Assembly: GCA_951799445.1 (NCBI GenBank)
Contig: OX637291.1
Location: forward strand, 3,970,501 to 4,034,500
Origin: Pseudisothecium myosuroides
Lineage: Eukaryota; Streptophyta; Bryopsida; Hypnales; Lembophyllaceae
Direction: 5' to 3'
Length of the DNA stretch: 64,000 bases
Shown in pieces: positions 56,001-63,431 of the stretch. The first letter of the stretch is position 1, and each line of letters opens with the position of its first letter. The position numbers were made by a program, and so were the translations under genes. The notes under the pieces are model-generated. The model worked only from the letters and a program-made list of their open reading frames with translations, searched no databases and was not told where the DNA came from.

Positions 56001-58100
56001 AGTGAATTTTGCACCAAAATTCACTAATACACATTTGTACATTACAATACACAAAATGCATTGTGCACTTAGGGGGTATAGGAATGCTTAATTTGCACTA
56101 AATTGCACCAAAATTTGTACTTAGTTCATCTTTTTGCCACTACTAATTTTTAACTTCAATCTAGAGTTTCAAGACAATTTTACCAAATAGTTTTTATAAA
56201 ATTAAAATTTATATTGCAAAAAAAAATTGATTCAAAAAGGAAACTAATCTAAGGTTTTGAACATCACATCTAGCTATGAAAATGAGCAATAATTGTAAAA
56301 TAATAATTGTCTTGAAACTCTAGATAGAAGTTAAAAATATAGTCGACATATCAATACAATCCTTGAAACTCTAGATAGAAGTTAGAAGATTCAACAACCA
56401 TAAAACGGTCGATTGGTCATTTAGGGGGTTAAAGGGTTAAGAGACCGAAAGCCATAGTGTATCAATACAAAGTGGTATAAGATTTTTTTTTGTTGTTGTG
56501 CAATGTATTGTTATGGAATTACAAAAGTAAATACAAGTTGGTTTGATAACTTTAAACAATCAAAATTACTTTTTGGAGCAATTAATTATAAAAAAATCCT
56601 ATCTCATCTTGAATATGAACTCAAAGTTTCACTCGGATTAATTACAAGATTTTGTACTTCTTACTAAATACACATAAAATTTACCCACCCTCAAGTATTT
56701 TAAGGATTCTAGAAGTTATTGTCATTCCTTGCATTAGTATGGTCACAACAAATGCTTCTAGTCAATATCTACAACCACATAGCTAGAGGTTGTAGGATTC
56801 ATTGTCATCCTTTCATTGCGTGCAGCAAGGCACATGCCTCACACGTACCAAAGTAATCTTTTTTAATCTTTGCATTTGCAAAAGCAAGTCAATTGCATAT
56901 ATAAATTTGCATGATTTTTTTTGTGTAAGGGTATGCTTCCATTTGGTACATGGAAAATTAAATTTGATAATTGATTGGAGAATAAAGAGATTTGGAAGGT
57001 ACAAAGATAAACCATGTATGCAGTTTCCTTCCTATTTTGTTCAATGGCATTGGTACATTGTACCTTTTATGCATTAAAAGGTACATTTTCATGCATCAAT
57101 AATGCTATAAAACATACAAATAATTTTTTTGGGTAGGAAAAACACCAAAATTTCCATCCCCATCCAACATTTTTCACATCCTTAAATGTGGGCAAGGTCA
57201 ATCTCCCAACGAGGCAAAATTGTATGAAGCTTCATTTTGGTGTTAATCAAGCTACACTTTACAATTAGAGCCAAAGAATCAGACGCTTAAAAACAAGAAT
57301 CAGTCCACTGAAATATTGAAACAGAACCAATGCATACCAAGTAGGCCCTGTGTCTGGCAACGGCCTTCCCCTCCTCTCTGAGTGAAGCTTCCAATTGCTG
57401 GTGGAAATGCTGCGAGAAACATGATATTTATGTTAAACAAGGGGCAATATTACATGTAACTACTGTATTCCCTGCTTTTGAAATAAGATCTGTGGTCATT
57501 GTTACAATCAAAAAACTTGCCGATGAGTGAATAATTATTTACGTTATCAGCACCTTATTTGTTTGTCACTTTTCATTAAAAAATTGAAATTAAGAGGCAT
57601 GAGAGAGATTGATTCTCACCTCAAAAACTTCATCCCGCAGGTGTGCTCTTGCAATAATTTCATACTTCTGCATGTTTGCTTTCCACTCTTGATATTGGTG
57701 AGCCTGTGGCAAACCACACTTTCATGGCCGTTTGTAAGGCAAAAAGTCACAGAACTTTTATTATATCATCCTATAATTTACTGTATTTCATTAATTTTAG
57801 GTTTGAAATCAGGTAGTTACAAACAGGAGGGAATGTTTTCCCACACCAGTTGATGCAATATAAATCACATTCAAGCGGAGTCAAATTTCATTTCTTGTGC
57901 AAAGAGAAAGAGTGACTAACTAACATTTTGAGAGAGTTTAAAAAATTGCAACATGTAGAAAATGAATTGAATCACACCTGCTTAGCTCCTTCATCTCGGA
58001 ATTTGGCCAAGAGCTTGTACTCGTCCATTTGCTTTTGAGTTGGGTGCAATGGTGGCGACCTTGCTAACTGCCATTGGGGCTTGACCTTCTTCATTGGCAT
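10514..58100 (-). CDS. CPC1/SPEF2-like ciliary central-pair protein with adenylate-kinase-like domain
   Basis: SPEF2/KPL2 (CPC1 in Chlamydomonas) is a structural protein of the C1 projection of the axonemal central pair. Exons in transcript order: 58100-57978, 57703-57620, 57409-57338, 51989-51930, 51531-51295, 50984-50898, 47870-47571, 46048-45977, 45720-45550, 38194-37999, 37551-37453, 37159-36927, 36498-36438, 33927-33889, 31053-30899, 30392-30232, 29434-29336, 27709-27403, 26430-26158, 25802-25563, 24217-24124, 23990-23878, 20804-20736, 20590-20471, 20344-20249, 19613-19428, 16959-16846, 16138-15967, 14866-14775, 14619-14491, 14023-13939, 13803-13628, 13366-13222, 12561-12463, 12354-12087, 11913-11799, 11642-11529, 10867-10514. 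Phases agree throughout, giving about 1869 aa, near the ~1820 aa of vertebrate SPEF2. Order: N-terminal coiled coils, kinase-like domain, coiled coils, acidic/proline-rich C-terminal part. Least certain: exons 33.9 and 29.4 kb, and borders at 16.8, 14.0 and 13.6 kb. Confidence 0.85.
15350..15515. repeat. Imperfect tandem duplication
   Basis: GGATGACATGGAA occurs three times (about 15355, 15404 and 15456). The last two copies are followed by a shared ~50-bp unit (TTCTAT.GATGTTTATC.TTGGA.TTGTGTAAAAAGGGG). Intronic; no coding meaning seen. Confidence 0.7.
16727..16822. repeat. 12-bp minisatellite, eight copies
   Basis: Eight exact-length units of the form CCTTTGGTAGAA fill 96 bp. Read on the minus strand the units encode Lys-Gly-Ser-X repeats in frame with exon 27 of the CPC1/SPEF2 gene. 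They are either intronic, just after the donor at 16845, or coding if the donor at 16716 (CAG|GTGCAC) is used. Confidence 0.85.
20996..21548. mobile_element. TTAA-flanked 553-bp repeat (piggyBac-like non-autonomous)
   Basis: TTAA lies at 20992-20995 and 21549-21552. The left end is CCCCTAAACGTCTGGA and the right end is TCCAGGG. It lies 188 bp upstream (in gene sense) of exon 23 of CPC1/SPEF2. The interior is unlike the 0.9-kb family. Confidence 0.5.
21619..21762 (+). repeat. Dispersed repeat shared with 46.2 kb
   Basis: About 145 bp match 46176-46318 in the same orientation, e.g. GAGG.CCAAAAAGTGGTC.. and TATAGAAATGAAAAATG. The 46-kb copy begins next to TTAACCCTAGAAGG, suggesting another TTAA-type element. 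Confidence 0.6.
22584..23503 (+). mobile_element. TTAA-flanked 0.9-kb repeat, copy B (best preserved)
   Basis: 920 bp with TTAA at 22580-22583 and 23504-23507. The ends are CCCCTAAAGGCCCAAAG and TTGGGCCTTTAGGGG, inverted repeats of about 15 bp. A subterminal palindrome (CCCCTCGAGGG) follows the left end. It lies in the CPC1/SPEF2 intron between exons 22 and 23. The short open frames inside are not transposase-like. Confidence 0.85.
27880..28433. mobile_element. Degenerate TTAA-type repeat
   Basis: Begins TTAAACCCTAAAGGACTAAG (TTAA 27876-27879) and ends TTGGTCCTTAAAGGGTT with the right TTAA lost. Intronic; the interior is unrelated to coding sequence. Confidence 0.5.
31161..31314. repeat. 154-bp imperfect hairpin (MITE or hairpin RNA candidate)
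   Basis: The outer arms are CATAACATTCAG and CTGAATGTTATG, a perfect 12-bp inverted pair. Inner arms CAGTGATGGTGTG and CACACCATCACTG are also perfectly complementary. It lies in the intron between exons 14 and 15 of CPC1/SPEF2, close to exon 15. No target-site duplication was found. Confidence 0.65.
32787..33352. mobile_element. Stowaway-like element (Tc1/mariner MITE), 566 bp
   Basis: The ends are CTCCCTGTGTCCCACTAAAA and TTTTAGTAGGATATAGGGAG, flanked by TA on both sides. The interior is shared with the element at 55.4 kb (same order of blocks, e.g. AGGCACCCAAAAT and GATGATTTAAAGG), so both belong to one family. Confidence 0.75.
34311..34673. mobile_element. Left part of a TTAA-type repeat, truncated at a TA microsatellite
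   Basis: Starts TTAACCCCTAAAGGACTGAA (TTAA 34307-34310). Its interior resembles the 41.1-kb fragment (ACAATCTGAAAGATTATAAC against GCGGATTGAAAGATTATAGC). The right end is missing; a TA dinucleotide run follows. Confidence 0.5.
34674..34712. repeat. TA dinucleotide microsatellite
   Basis: About 19 units of AT/TA without interruption, in a CPC1/SPEF2 intron. Confidence 0.95.
34884..35454. mobile_element. TTAA-flanked 571-bp repeat
   Basis: TTAA at 34880-34883 and 35455-35458. The ends CCCTTTAGTGACC and GGTCACTAAAGGA are a 12-bp inverted repeat. The interior differs from the 0.9-kb family; no coding frame. Confidence 0.65.
37611..37657. repeat. ATT/AAT trinucleotide microsatellite
   Basis: A run of ATTATT switching into AATAAT units, about 47 bp, in the intron between exons 10 and 11 of CPC1/SPEF2. 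Confidence 0.9.
38447..39737. mobile_element. Putative long TTAA-flanked repeat (1.3 kb)
   Basis: TTAA at 38443-38446 and 39738-39741. The left end CCTCTAAGGTTCTTTAAG and right end TTAAGGAACTTTAGGGC are imperfect inverted repeats. Interior boundaries and unity are not proven; it could be two overlapping elements. Confidence 0.4.
39855..40994 (+). mobile_element. TTAA-type 0.9-kb repeat, copy D, split by a nested MITE
   Basis: TTAA 39851-39854 then CCCCTAAAGTCCCAAAGT. The right end (GGAACTTTAGGATTTAT) has lost the TTAA. A 241-bp element with its own inverted repeats is inserted at 40039-40279. Without that insert the order of blocks matches the copies at 22.6 and 42.1 kb. Confidence 0.7.
40039..40279. 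mobile_element. TA-flanked MITE nested in copy D
   Basis: The ends GAGTTATTTGTAAAGTCCC and GGGTACTTTACAAATAACTC are inverted, flanked by TA (40037-40038 and 40280-40281). Joining the flanks restores the 0.9-kb repeat sequence seen at about 42230-42260. A second copy lies at 63171-63429. Confidence 0.85.
41122..41460. mobile_element. Fragment of a TTAA-type repeat
   Basis: Starts TTAATCCCTAAAGGACCAGT (TTAA 41118-41121). Shares interior blocks with the 34.3-kb fragment and the 4.4-kb element. The right end was not found. Confidence 0.45.
42067..42978 (+). mobile_element. TTAA-flanked 0.9-kb repeat, copy C
   Basis: 912 bp with TTAA at 42063-42066 and 42979-42982. The ends are CCTCTAAAGGACCG and TGGTCCTTTAGGGG. 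The body is the same as copies A and B in the same orientation. In the 7.4-kb intron after CPC1/SPEF2 exon 9. Confidence 0.85.
44192..44212. repeat. Interstitial plant-type telomere motif
   Basis: About three tandem units of CCCTAAA/CCTAAAC near 44192-44212. Too short to mark a chromosome end; intronic. Confidence 0.8.
45093..45217. mobile_element. CACTA-like miniature element, 125 bp
   Basis: The ends CACTAGTAGAAAACGCAG and CTGCGTTTCTACTAGTG are inverted repeats, bounded by a 3-bp duplication ACA (45090-45092 and 45218-45220), as expected for the CACTA/En-Spm group. Confidence 0.85.
50511..50736. mobile_element. Stowaway-like element, 226 bp
   Basis: The ends CTCCCTCCATCCCAAAATGA and TTTTGGGACGAAGGGAG are flanked by TA. 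Non-coding; intronic in CPC1/SPEF2. Confidence 0.8.
51591..51754. repeat. 164-bp hairpin MITE
   Basis: The ends GGGTGTGTTTTAAGTATAG and CTACACTTAAAACACCCC are inverted repeats and pairing continues inward (AGTCCTATAAGG, CCTTTTAAGAG against CTAAAAGG). It lies 59 bp upstream (in gene sense) of the acceptor of CPC1/SPEF2 exon 5. Confidence 0.7.
52172..52575. mobile_element. TTAA-flanked 404-bp repeat
   Basis: TTAA at 52168-52171 and 52576-52579. The left end CCCCTAATGACCCAA pairs with the right end TCGGGTCATTAAGTG. No coding frame. Confidence 0.5.
52820..52957. mobile_element. CACTA-like miniature element, 138 bp
   Basis: The left end is CACGACTAGAAAATTCAG; the right end, reverse-complemented, is CACTACTAAAAAATCCAC. 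Flanked by TTT on both sides (52817-52819 and 52958-52960). Nested in copy E of the TTAA family. Confidence 0.75.
52988..53032. repeat. AAT trinucleotide microsatellite
   Basis: About 15 AAT units inside copy E of the TTAA family. Confidence 0.95.
54451..55371 (-). mobile_element. TTAA-flanked 0.9-kb repeat, copy F (inverted)
   Basis: 921 bp in the opposite orientation to copies A-C: the GC-rich palindromic end (TGTCCCCCGAGGGGACA type) is on the right. TTAA at 54447-54450; the right target has mutated to TTTA (55372-55375). Confidence 0.8.
55382..55953. mobile_element. Stowaway-like element (Tc1/mariner MITE), 572 bp
   Basis: The ends CTCCCTCTGTCCCACTAAAA and TTTTAGTGGGACAGAGGGAG form a perfect 20-bp inverted repeat bordered by TA. 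It is the younger-looking sister of the element at 32.8 kb and sits 10 bp from copy F. Confidence 0.9.
56141..56395. repeat. Inverted and direct copies of a short motif
   Basis: CTTGAAACTCTAGATAGAAG occurs at about 56313 and 56361; an inverted copy (CTTCAATCTAGAGTTTCAAG) lies near 56154. The inverted pair forms a hairpin-like unit, possibly a MITE with a partial duplication. Confidence 0.55.
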
Positions 58101-59829
58101 TTTTGCTCAAATTTTCTCTCTTTTCTGAACAATTCTCTCACTGGAACACAAAGAGATTTAAATTACTGGCCTGTGAAGTCGGAATCGTGAGATCATTCAA
58201 AAGCAATTATAATCTGGAAATATGTACAACACAGTTTCCTTCATTTCCTTGGCAGAAGGCACAAATTAGGGTTTTCTCATACTACCTTCCTGTGGAAATG
58301 GAAATGGAAAATGTTGACAAAACGTCAATTTCATTAAATTGGCATTATTTCAATACTTTGGCACGTTGTAGAACACTTTTTCTGAGATATAAATCCATGC
58401 TTGTCGTAGATGTTAGACCTGTATTTGCATATAATTTACTCTTTTTGGTGTTGGAATCATGCCATTTTAACAAAATTGATGGATAATCTCCATGCACGCA
58501 TTGTCCAAATAGTCTTTGCAAATTGGGTGTATGAGACTTTATCTATTGTTCCCACATTTTACCACTAAGTAGTTGTAACACGTTGTAATTGTCTTACAAA
58601 AGTTACATACCTGACGTGAAGGTTAGATGTGGCATAAATTAAGTCATTTAAGAAAAAAAGTGCCGCATGTCATCTTATGAATGGTGTGAGGTGACATGGA
58701 TCCCTAAGAATCTAATGTGGAAATTCAATTTTGGTAAATGAATGCTAAATCAAAACTTCACGTGTAGTAATGAAAGTCTTGATCTATTATACTTTTCTAG
58801 CAACTTGGGCAACATTTGCCTAATAATTAATTAAAGTGCAAAATATAGTTAGGCAATCCAAAAAATAGTTTATTAAAATTGGATAGTTTTAAAACATAAT
58901 TAAAATAAGCTAGGCATTCATACAAGTTGTTCTTATAATTTTTGGATTGCTGCTACTTTCATCTAAGACGACAGAATTTACCTAATTAATCCTTGTTTTG
59001 ACTTCCAAATCCTTAACTATCTGCCTTGTATGTCAGGGTCTTGTTAAGTGTTAGGATTTGTTGTTAAGTGTTAGGGTTTGTTGTGTGTCAGAGATATGTT
59101 TTGTTTATAAGAGATTGTGCTTCAAAATTGTCAAAATGTCAAGGCAAAAAAATTTGCAATATATGTTTACAATTTTTGAGAAAGCATCAATTTTTTGACC
59201 AATGCTTGTAAACATAATTTGAAATGCTAGGCCATGGTCACTATTATTTGTGCCAACTTTAGAATACAAGTCAGATGCTTATATATTAGACGGTTTACAA
59301 CACATGCAAATTGAATTTCTATGAATTAGACAATCCTTATACCTATATTTATATCTATATATATATACATGGCAATACCAAGCCCTCGTCTAAAAATTGC
59401 ATTGTTAGTTGGGATTACGTTTTATTGTATTAGCTCCACCAACTATGAGCCACCATAGTGGCTCACAAATTAGAAAATGAAAAACATTAAGAATGTGCAT
59501 GAATTTGCAAGTTTGGAAGCATTAGGATTCCAAATTAAATAATCACCATCAATTAGGGAGTTTCCTGTTAGATAGAGATAAAAACTTCAAGAAATTAGGA
59601 AAAAATCTAATAATTGAAATCAGGAGACAATGATAGGAAAAGTCTATGGAGAAATTAGTGGTTTTAAACAAAAAAGACCTTCAACAAAATTTGGTAAAAT
59701 AACCAAATTGGATTAAAGCTAAGGTAAAATGGGTATGAAATGAGAAACAAAATACTTCTAGGAAAAATTGACGTTAGGACTAAAGTGTAAACCAAAAAGT
59801 ACAAAAATAAAATAAATCCCCAAATACTA
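58101..59829. other. 5' flank of the CPC1/SPEF2 gene
   Basis: Upstream (minus sense) of the start codon at 58100. The first ~200 bp presumably hold the 5' UTR and promoter; no clear TATA box or coding exon was seen. The plus-strand open frame at 58094-58486 overlaps exon 1 antisense and has no recognisable product. Confidence 0.5.
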
Positions 59830-60593
59830 CTCCCTCTGTCTCAAAATGATCTTTTTATAGTGTTGTGGAGGAAGGTCCCGCAAAATGAAACAATGCAAAA
59901 CTTAAATGGTTTTTGGATATAGGAATAGACATTGGTGTACCATTTGATGTGCACTTTTTTAGTGGCCATCAACGCATGCCAAGAGAGTCAAAATCAAAAA
60001 GCATAAGTTGGCTGAACGGAAACTTCAACTAGGTTGGACTTCAACCCCAAAACTCTGGAAAGTGATGGATTCAAAGTCATGTATCTTTAAAATACAGGAG
60101 TATCCATTACTATAGAAGAAACTAGGTACAATATCTTTGGGTGTATAAGGCAGCTAGTTGGCCATCCCGCAAGACCTTCACGCTTTCCATTTTTGGGAAC
60201 GTAACCAAGGCACCTAGCAAATCTTGAAAGTGCTCGGGAGCCTCGCATATGCCAAACAAGAGTAATGCCGTGGGCTACGCTTTTGCTTTGACATAGATAG
60301 TGTGAGCCTGGGAATGGGAAAAGGCTACGACGAAAAATGTAGAAAGATCATAGAGAGTGTGCAAGAATTGAGAGAACAATTGGCTAGCGGTGCGCCTTAA
60401 AAATGCCCCCCAAATTCAATTTTTAAGTGCTCCAAAATCACAGTTTCAAAACTAATACGAAACTCAAATTTTTAAGGCAATAGGAGTGCATCAAATTCTA
60501 CGTAAAACTCAAATTATTTTTATATTATTTTTATTTTGAAACTTAATCCAAGACATTTTGTCTAACAAGAAGATCATATTGGAATGGAGGGAG
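59830..60593. mobile_element. Stowaway-like element with internal exon-like sequence, 764 bp
   Basis: The ends CTCCCTCTGTCTCAAAATGA and ATTGGAATGGAGGGAG type are flanked by TA. Unlike the other copies the interior contains a GC-richer stretch at about 60105-60275. Its minus strand translates with no stop as PTALLLFGICEAPEHFQ followed by DLLGALVTFPKMESVKV. This may be a captured gene fragment. Confidence 0.65.
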
Positions 60594-61646
60594 TACTAAG
60601 TAGGAAAATGAGTCTAGAATTAAATGAAAGCCCAAAAGACAATAAACATAAAAATACAAAAGCAAAATGAAAACAAAATACTACGGGTAGGAAATTAGAT
60701 TAGAATTAAATTGCAAACTAAAAAAAAATGAAAAGAAAAGAAAAGAAAAAAGAAAAAGACTGCGAATAGGAAATAAAACTAGAAGTAAAGTAAAAACCAT
60801 AAAAAAATAACAAACACAAAAAAATGCAAAAGAAGTAAGTAAAATTAAAACTACTTTAGTAAAAAACTAAAGTAGAAATTAGTCATAAAAATTAGTCCAT
60901 TGATTTAGTTTGATATATAACAATTAGGGTTTGAAGCCTCTTTCTCTTTCTCTCTCTCAACTTTTGGTGATGTTTTGTGAGCACTTTTATGAATTATGGA
61001 CATTAATTTAGGAGAATTGTGAAGGTAGAATGTAGAAACTACCTATCAAATGACTTTTAGATCATTTTTCAAGTAGGTTCACCTATTTTTGAAAAAAATG
61101 GGTGAAAAGTTATTAGGATTTTGAAGAGAGATGAGGGTAGGAGGTTAATTATCTACTCCAAATAGGGCTGCCAACTTTAGCAAGCAATATCAAAAGAATG
61201 CAGATGCAAAACAATTTAAAATTTGCAAAGATGTAGCTTGGAAAGTTAGCTTTCCAAAAAGCCATGACATGCCAAATTTGGAGTAAGGACAAAGATAGGG
61301 CAACCAATTTTGTGTGAGGAGGTCAATTGCCAATTTGCCACCTTCAAGTGGGACTACCAAATTTAGTGAACAATATCGGAATGATGGTAAATCTAAATGA
61401 GCTGAAAAGTTTTGGGAGTATGTATCATATCTTGTCTAGTTATCTTTCTAAAAAGCTAAGGCTAGCCGAATTTGGAATAAAGACAAAGATGGAGTAGCCG
61501 ATTTGGTGCAAGGAGGTCAAATGAAGCCTTGAGTTGAGACTGCTAATTTTGGCAAACAATATTACAATAATAATGAAGCAAAACGAGCTAAAATTTGGGG
61601 AGAATGTAGCTTGAATAGTGAACCTTCCCAAAAGTGAAATCTTGCC
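60594..61646. other. Non-coding A-rich stretch
   Basis: Includes a purine-rich run near 60720-60760 and a CT-rich run near 60940-60958. A phrase about AAAGACAAAGAT(A/G)GGG(C/A)AACC recurs at 61289 and 61479 with similar surroundings (GCTTTCCAAAAAGC, CTTTCTAAAAAGCTAAGG), an old local duplication of about 170 bp. No gene seen. Confidence 0.5.
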
Positions 61647-62209
61647 TCGGGGGGGTCACTTAGAGTGTCCATTAGAAAACACGTGCGAACAAAACTTTGG
61701 ACCCCCTATATTATATCCTAAAATTTAAATAAAATGAAATAAAAAAAATATGACTAGATTTTCCTACTTCAAAAGTTTATGTTTTGAATTATTGATATTT
61801 TTATTTGTTAATGATAATTAGTTACAAATTTTTGAAGTAATTAGATACACTGTACAACTGAAAAATAACTTTCACACCCCTATATTATATCCTAAAAAAT
61901 TGTCTAAAAAATGAACAAAAAATTCCTAAAAATAGCTCTCAATTGAAAGTTCATTTTGAGTTGAGTATTGATGCAATGGTCATCTAAATGTGATCTCTAT
62001 AAATATTTGAGTTGAAAAACATGCCGTTTTAGGCCATTTTCAACCTCTTGTACAAATCATTTCAACTATTATTTTAGTTTGAAATTTTGGCAATAAAAAC
62101 CTATAGTCATTATTAAGCAACCCTCAAAATTTTAAGTTGAAATTATAGTTCATTAGAAACCACTTGTTCGCACGTGGTTTGTAGTAAAATACTAGGTGCC
62201 CCCCCCGAG
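61647..62209. mobile_element. hAT-like non-autonomous element, 563 bp
   Basis: The ends CTCGGGGGGGTCACTTAG and CTAGGTGCCCCCCCCGAG are inverted; further in, CACGTGCGAACAA pairs with TTGTTCGCACGTG. An exact 8-bp duplication AATCTTGC lies at 61639-61646 and 62210-62217, the size typical of hAT elements. No transposase frame. Confidence 0.8.
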
Positions 62210-62761
62210 AATCTTGCTGAATTTTAAGCAAGGACAAAGATTAAATGTGTGTTTTAATGAAAGGTGGTCTATTGCCATGATAGCGGTAGTTTGTATTCTC
62301 TTCACCCTTCCTCTTTTAAAATTTTTTTTTTCCTATGAGTTTAAAATATTGAGTTCTAATTATAGTGATTTTTGAAGATTTTTATTTGATTTTTTGATTC
62401 AAGTCATTTTTGAAGGGTCATTTTTTGAACTGAATAAGTTAATTTTTGAATTATAAAATATTTGCAAAGCAAAATCTTCATAATTGAATCGTACAAATGT
62501 TAAAGAGTTAATATAAGAATCTTGAAAAAAAATTGATGGATGAAAAAATGCATTTTAGTGAGTTTGGGACGTGTTTCCGTTCATTCATTGTTCAAAATCT
62601 GCACTCATGGTCCTTTAGGGGGTAACTATGCCTAAATGAGGTCTGAAATTCTACTTTTAACACAATTCTTTGTTTTTGACTTAACTATGAGTGCATGAGA
62701 ACCTACAAATTATAATTTATTTATCCCACATGGGTTGCTCTACCTCCTACCACCCCATGTG

Positions 62762-62769
62762 TATAAATA
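62762..62769 (+). promoter_or_regulatory. TATA-box-like motif
   Basis: TATAAATA about 155 bp before the ATG at 62921, in a setting (CATGTGTATAAATAGAG) typical of plant core promoters. Inference only. Confidence 0.4.
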
Positions 62770-62920
62770 GAGTTGTCTTTCTTCTTTGAAATCCAAAATA
62801 AGTTATTGATTGCATAAATTAAAAATGCATTAGTTTATCACTCATTGGATTTTTGTCCAACATCTTTCACTACAAGTATTTGTTGATTTGTATGTCTAGT
62901 CCTAAACTTAAGAAAAGAAA

Positions 62921-63193
62921 ATGGAACATATCATAATGGACAGTCACTGTCCCGGTATGGAAGCTTACATTAAATATGTGGGGATGAAAGTTGTGGACGA
63001 AGACTCCAGAGAGGAAAAAGCAGCCTCTCTGAAGGCTACTGAATGTTATGTGTGTAAACCTATGAAGACAAAAATATCTTTGAAATTATTGGCAGTCACA
63101 AAATTATTGGCAGACAAACATATCTTTGAGCGTGATTCCTCATTTTGCCAAGCAATATGTTATAACAATAGAGTTATTCATAAAGTACCCTAA
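62921..63193 (+). pseudogene. Small unrecognised open frame ending in a MITE
   Basis: A 90-residue frame starts with an ATG (MEHIIMDSHCPGMEAYIKYV) after a TATA-like box. It is mixed in composition, with no membrane span, and I do not recognise the product. The stop codon and the last seven residues (RVIHKVP) lie inside the terminal repeat of the MITE starting at 63171, so the original frame was probably longer. It could be a first exon, a truncated gene or a chance frame. Confidence 0.35.
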
Positions 63194-63429
63194 ACTGGGG
63201 TTTAAACCCGTGAGTTTTGTGAAAAAGCCGGTTGAGTTAAAAAAGTCGGAATAAAAGTGGGTATGAAACTTATTTTTCCATCAAAATGGTGCCTAAAAAA
63301 GTTTGGTCCCCACTTTTGAGGTTGTGTGTCATAAGTATCTTGCAAATTTTTTTGACACTTCAACTATAGTTGCCTTCTCAATTTCAGAAAAAGTTCTGCC
63401 CAAACTAGGGAGGACTTTACGAATAACTC
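63171..63429. mobile_element. TA-flanked MITE, second copy
   Basis: The ends GAGTTATTCATAAAGTACCC and GGACTTTACGAATAACTC are bordered by TA (63169-63170, 63430-63431). Same family as 40039-40279; shared inner blocks include GGGGTTTAAACCC and AAAAAGTTTGG type motifs. Confidence 0.8.
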
Positions 63430-63431
63430 TA

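Larger units (their letters stand above)
45550..58100 (-). other. CPC1/SPEF2 N-terminal block (exons 1-9): coiled-coil region
   Basis: The start codon is at 58098-58100 (MPMKKVKPQWQLARSPPLHP). An in-frame TGA lies three codons upstream, supporting this Met as the start. Exons 2-6 encode charged helices (e.g. KETREELAKFEDKDDRKYKL in exon 5). Exon 7 (47870-47571) is a 100-residue Glu/Lys-rich coiled coil (EKEKEEKKIEEEQLRRHEEN). Exon 9 holds TEWREWTTLYVVDALPPLPL, leading into the kinase-like domain. The calponin-homology domain found at the N-terminus of vertebrate SPEF2 is not visible. The first three exons are compact; the intron after exon 3 is 5.3 kb and that after exon 9 is 7.4 kb, the longest. 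Confidence 0.75.

Noticed and set aside
58094..58486. 130-codon plus-strand frame
   Set aside because: Overlaps the start of CPC1/SPEF2 antisense; no family motif and probably chance.
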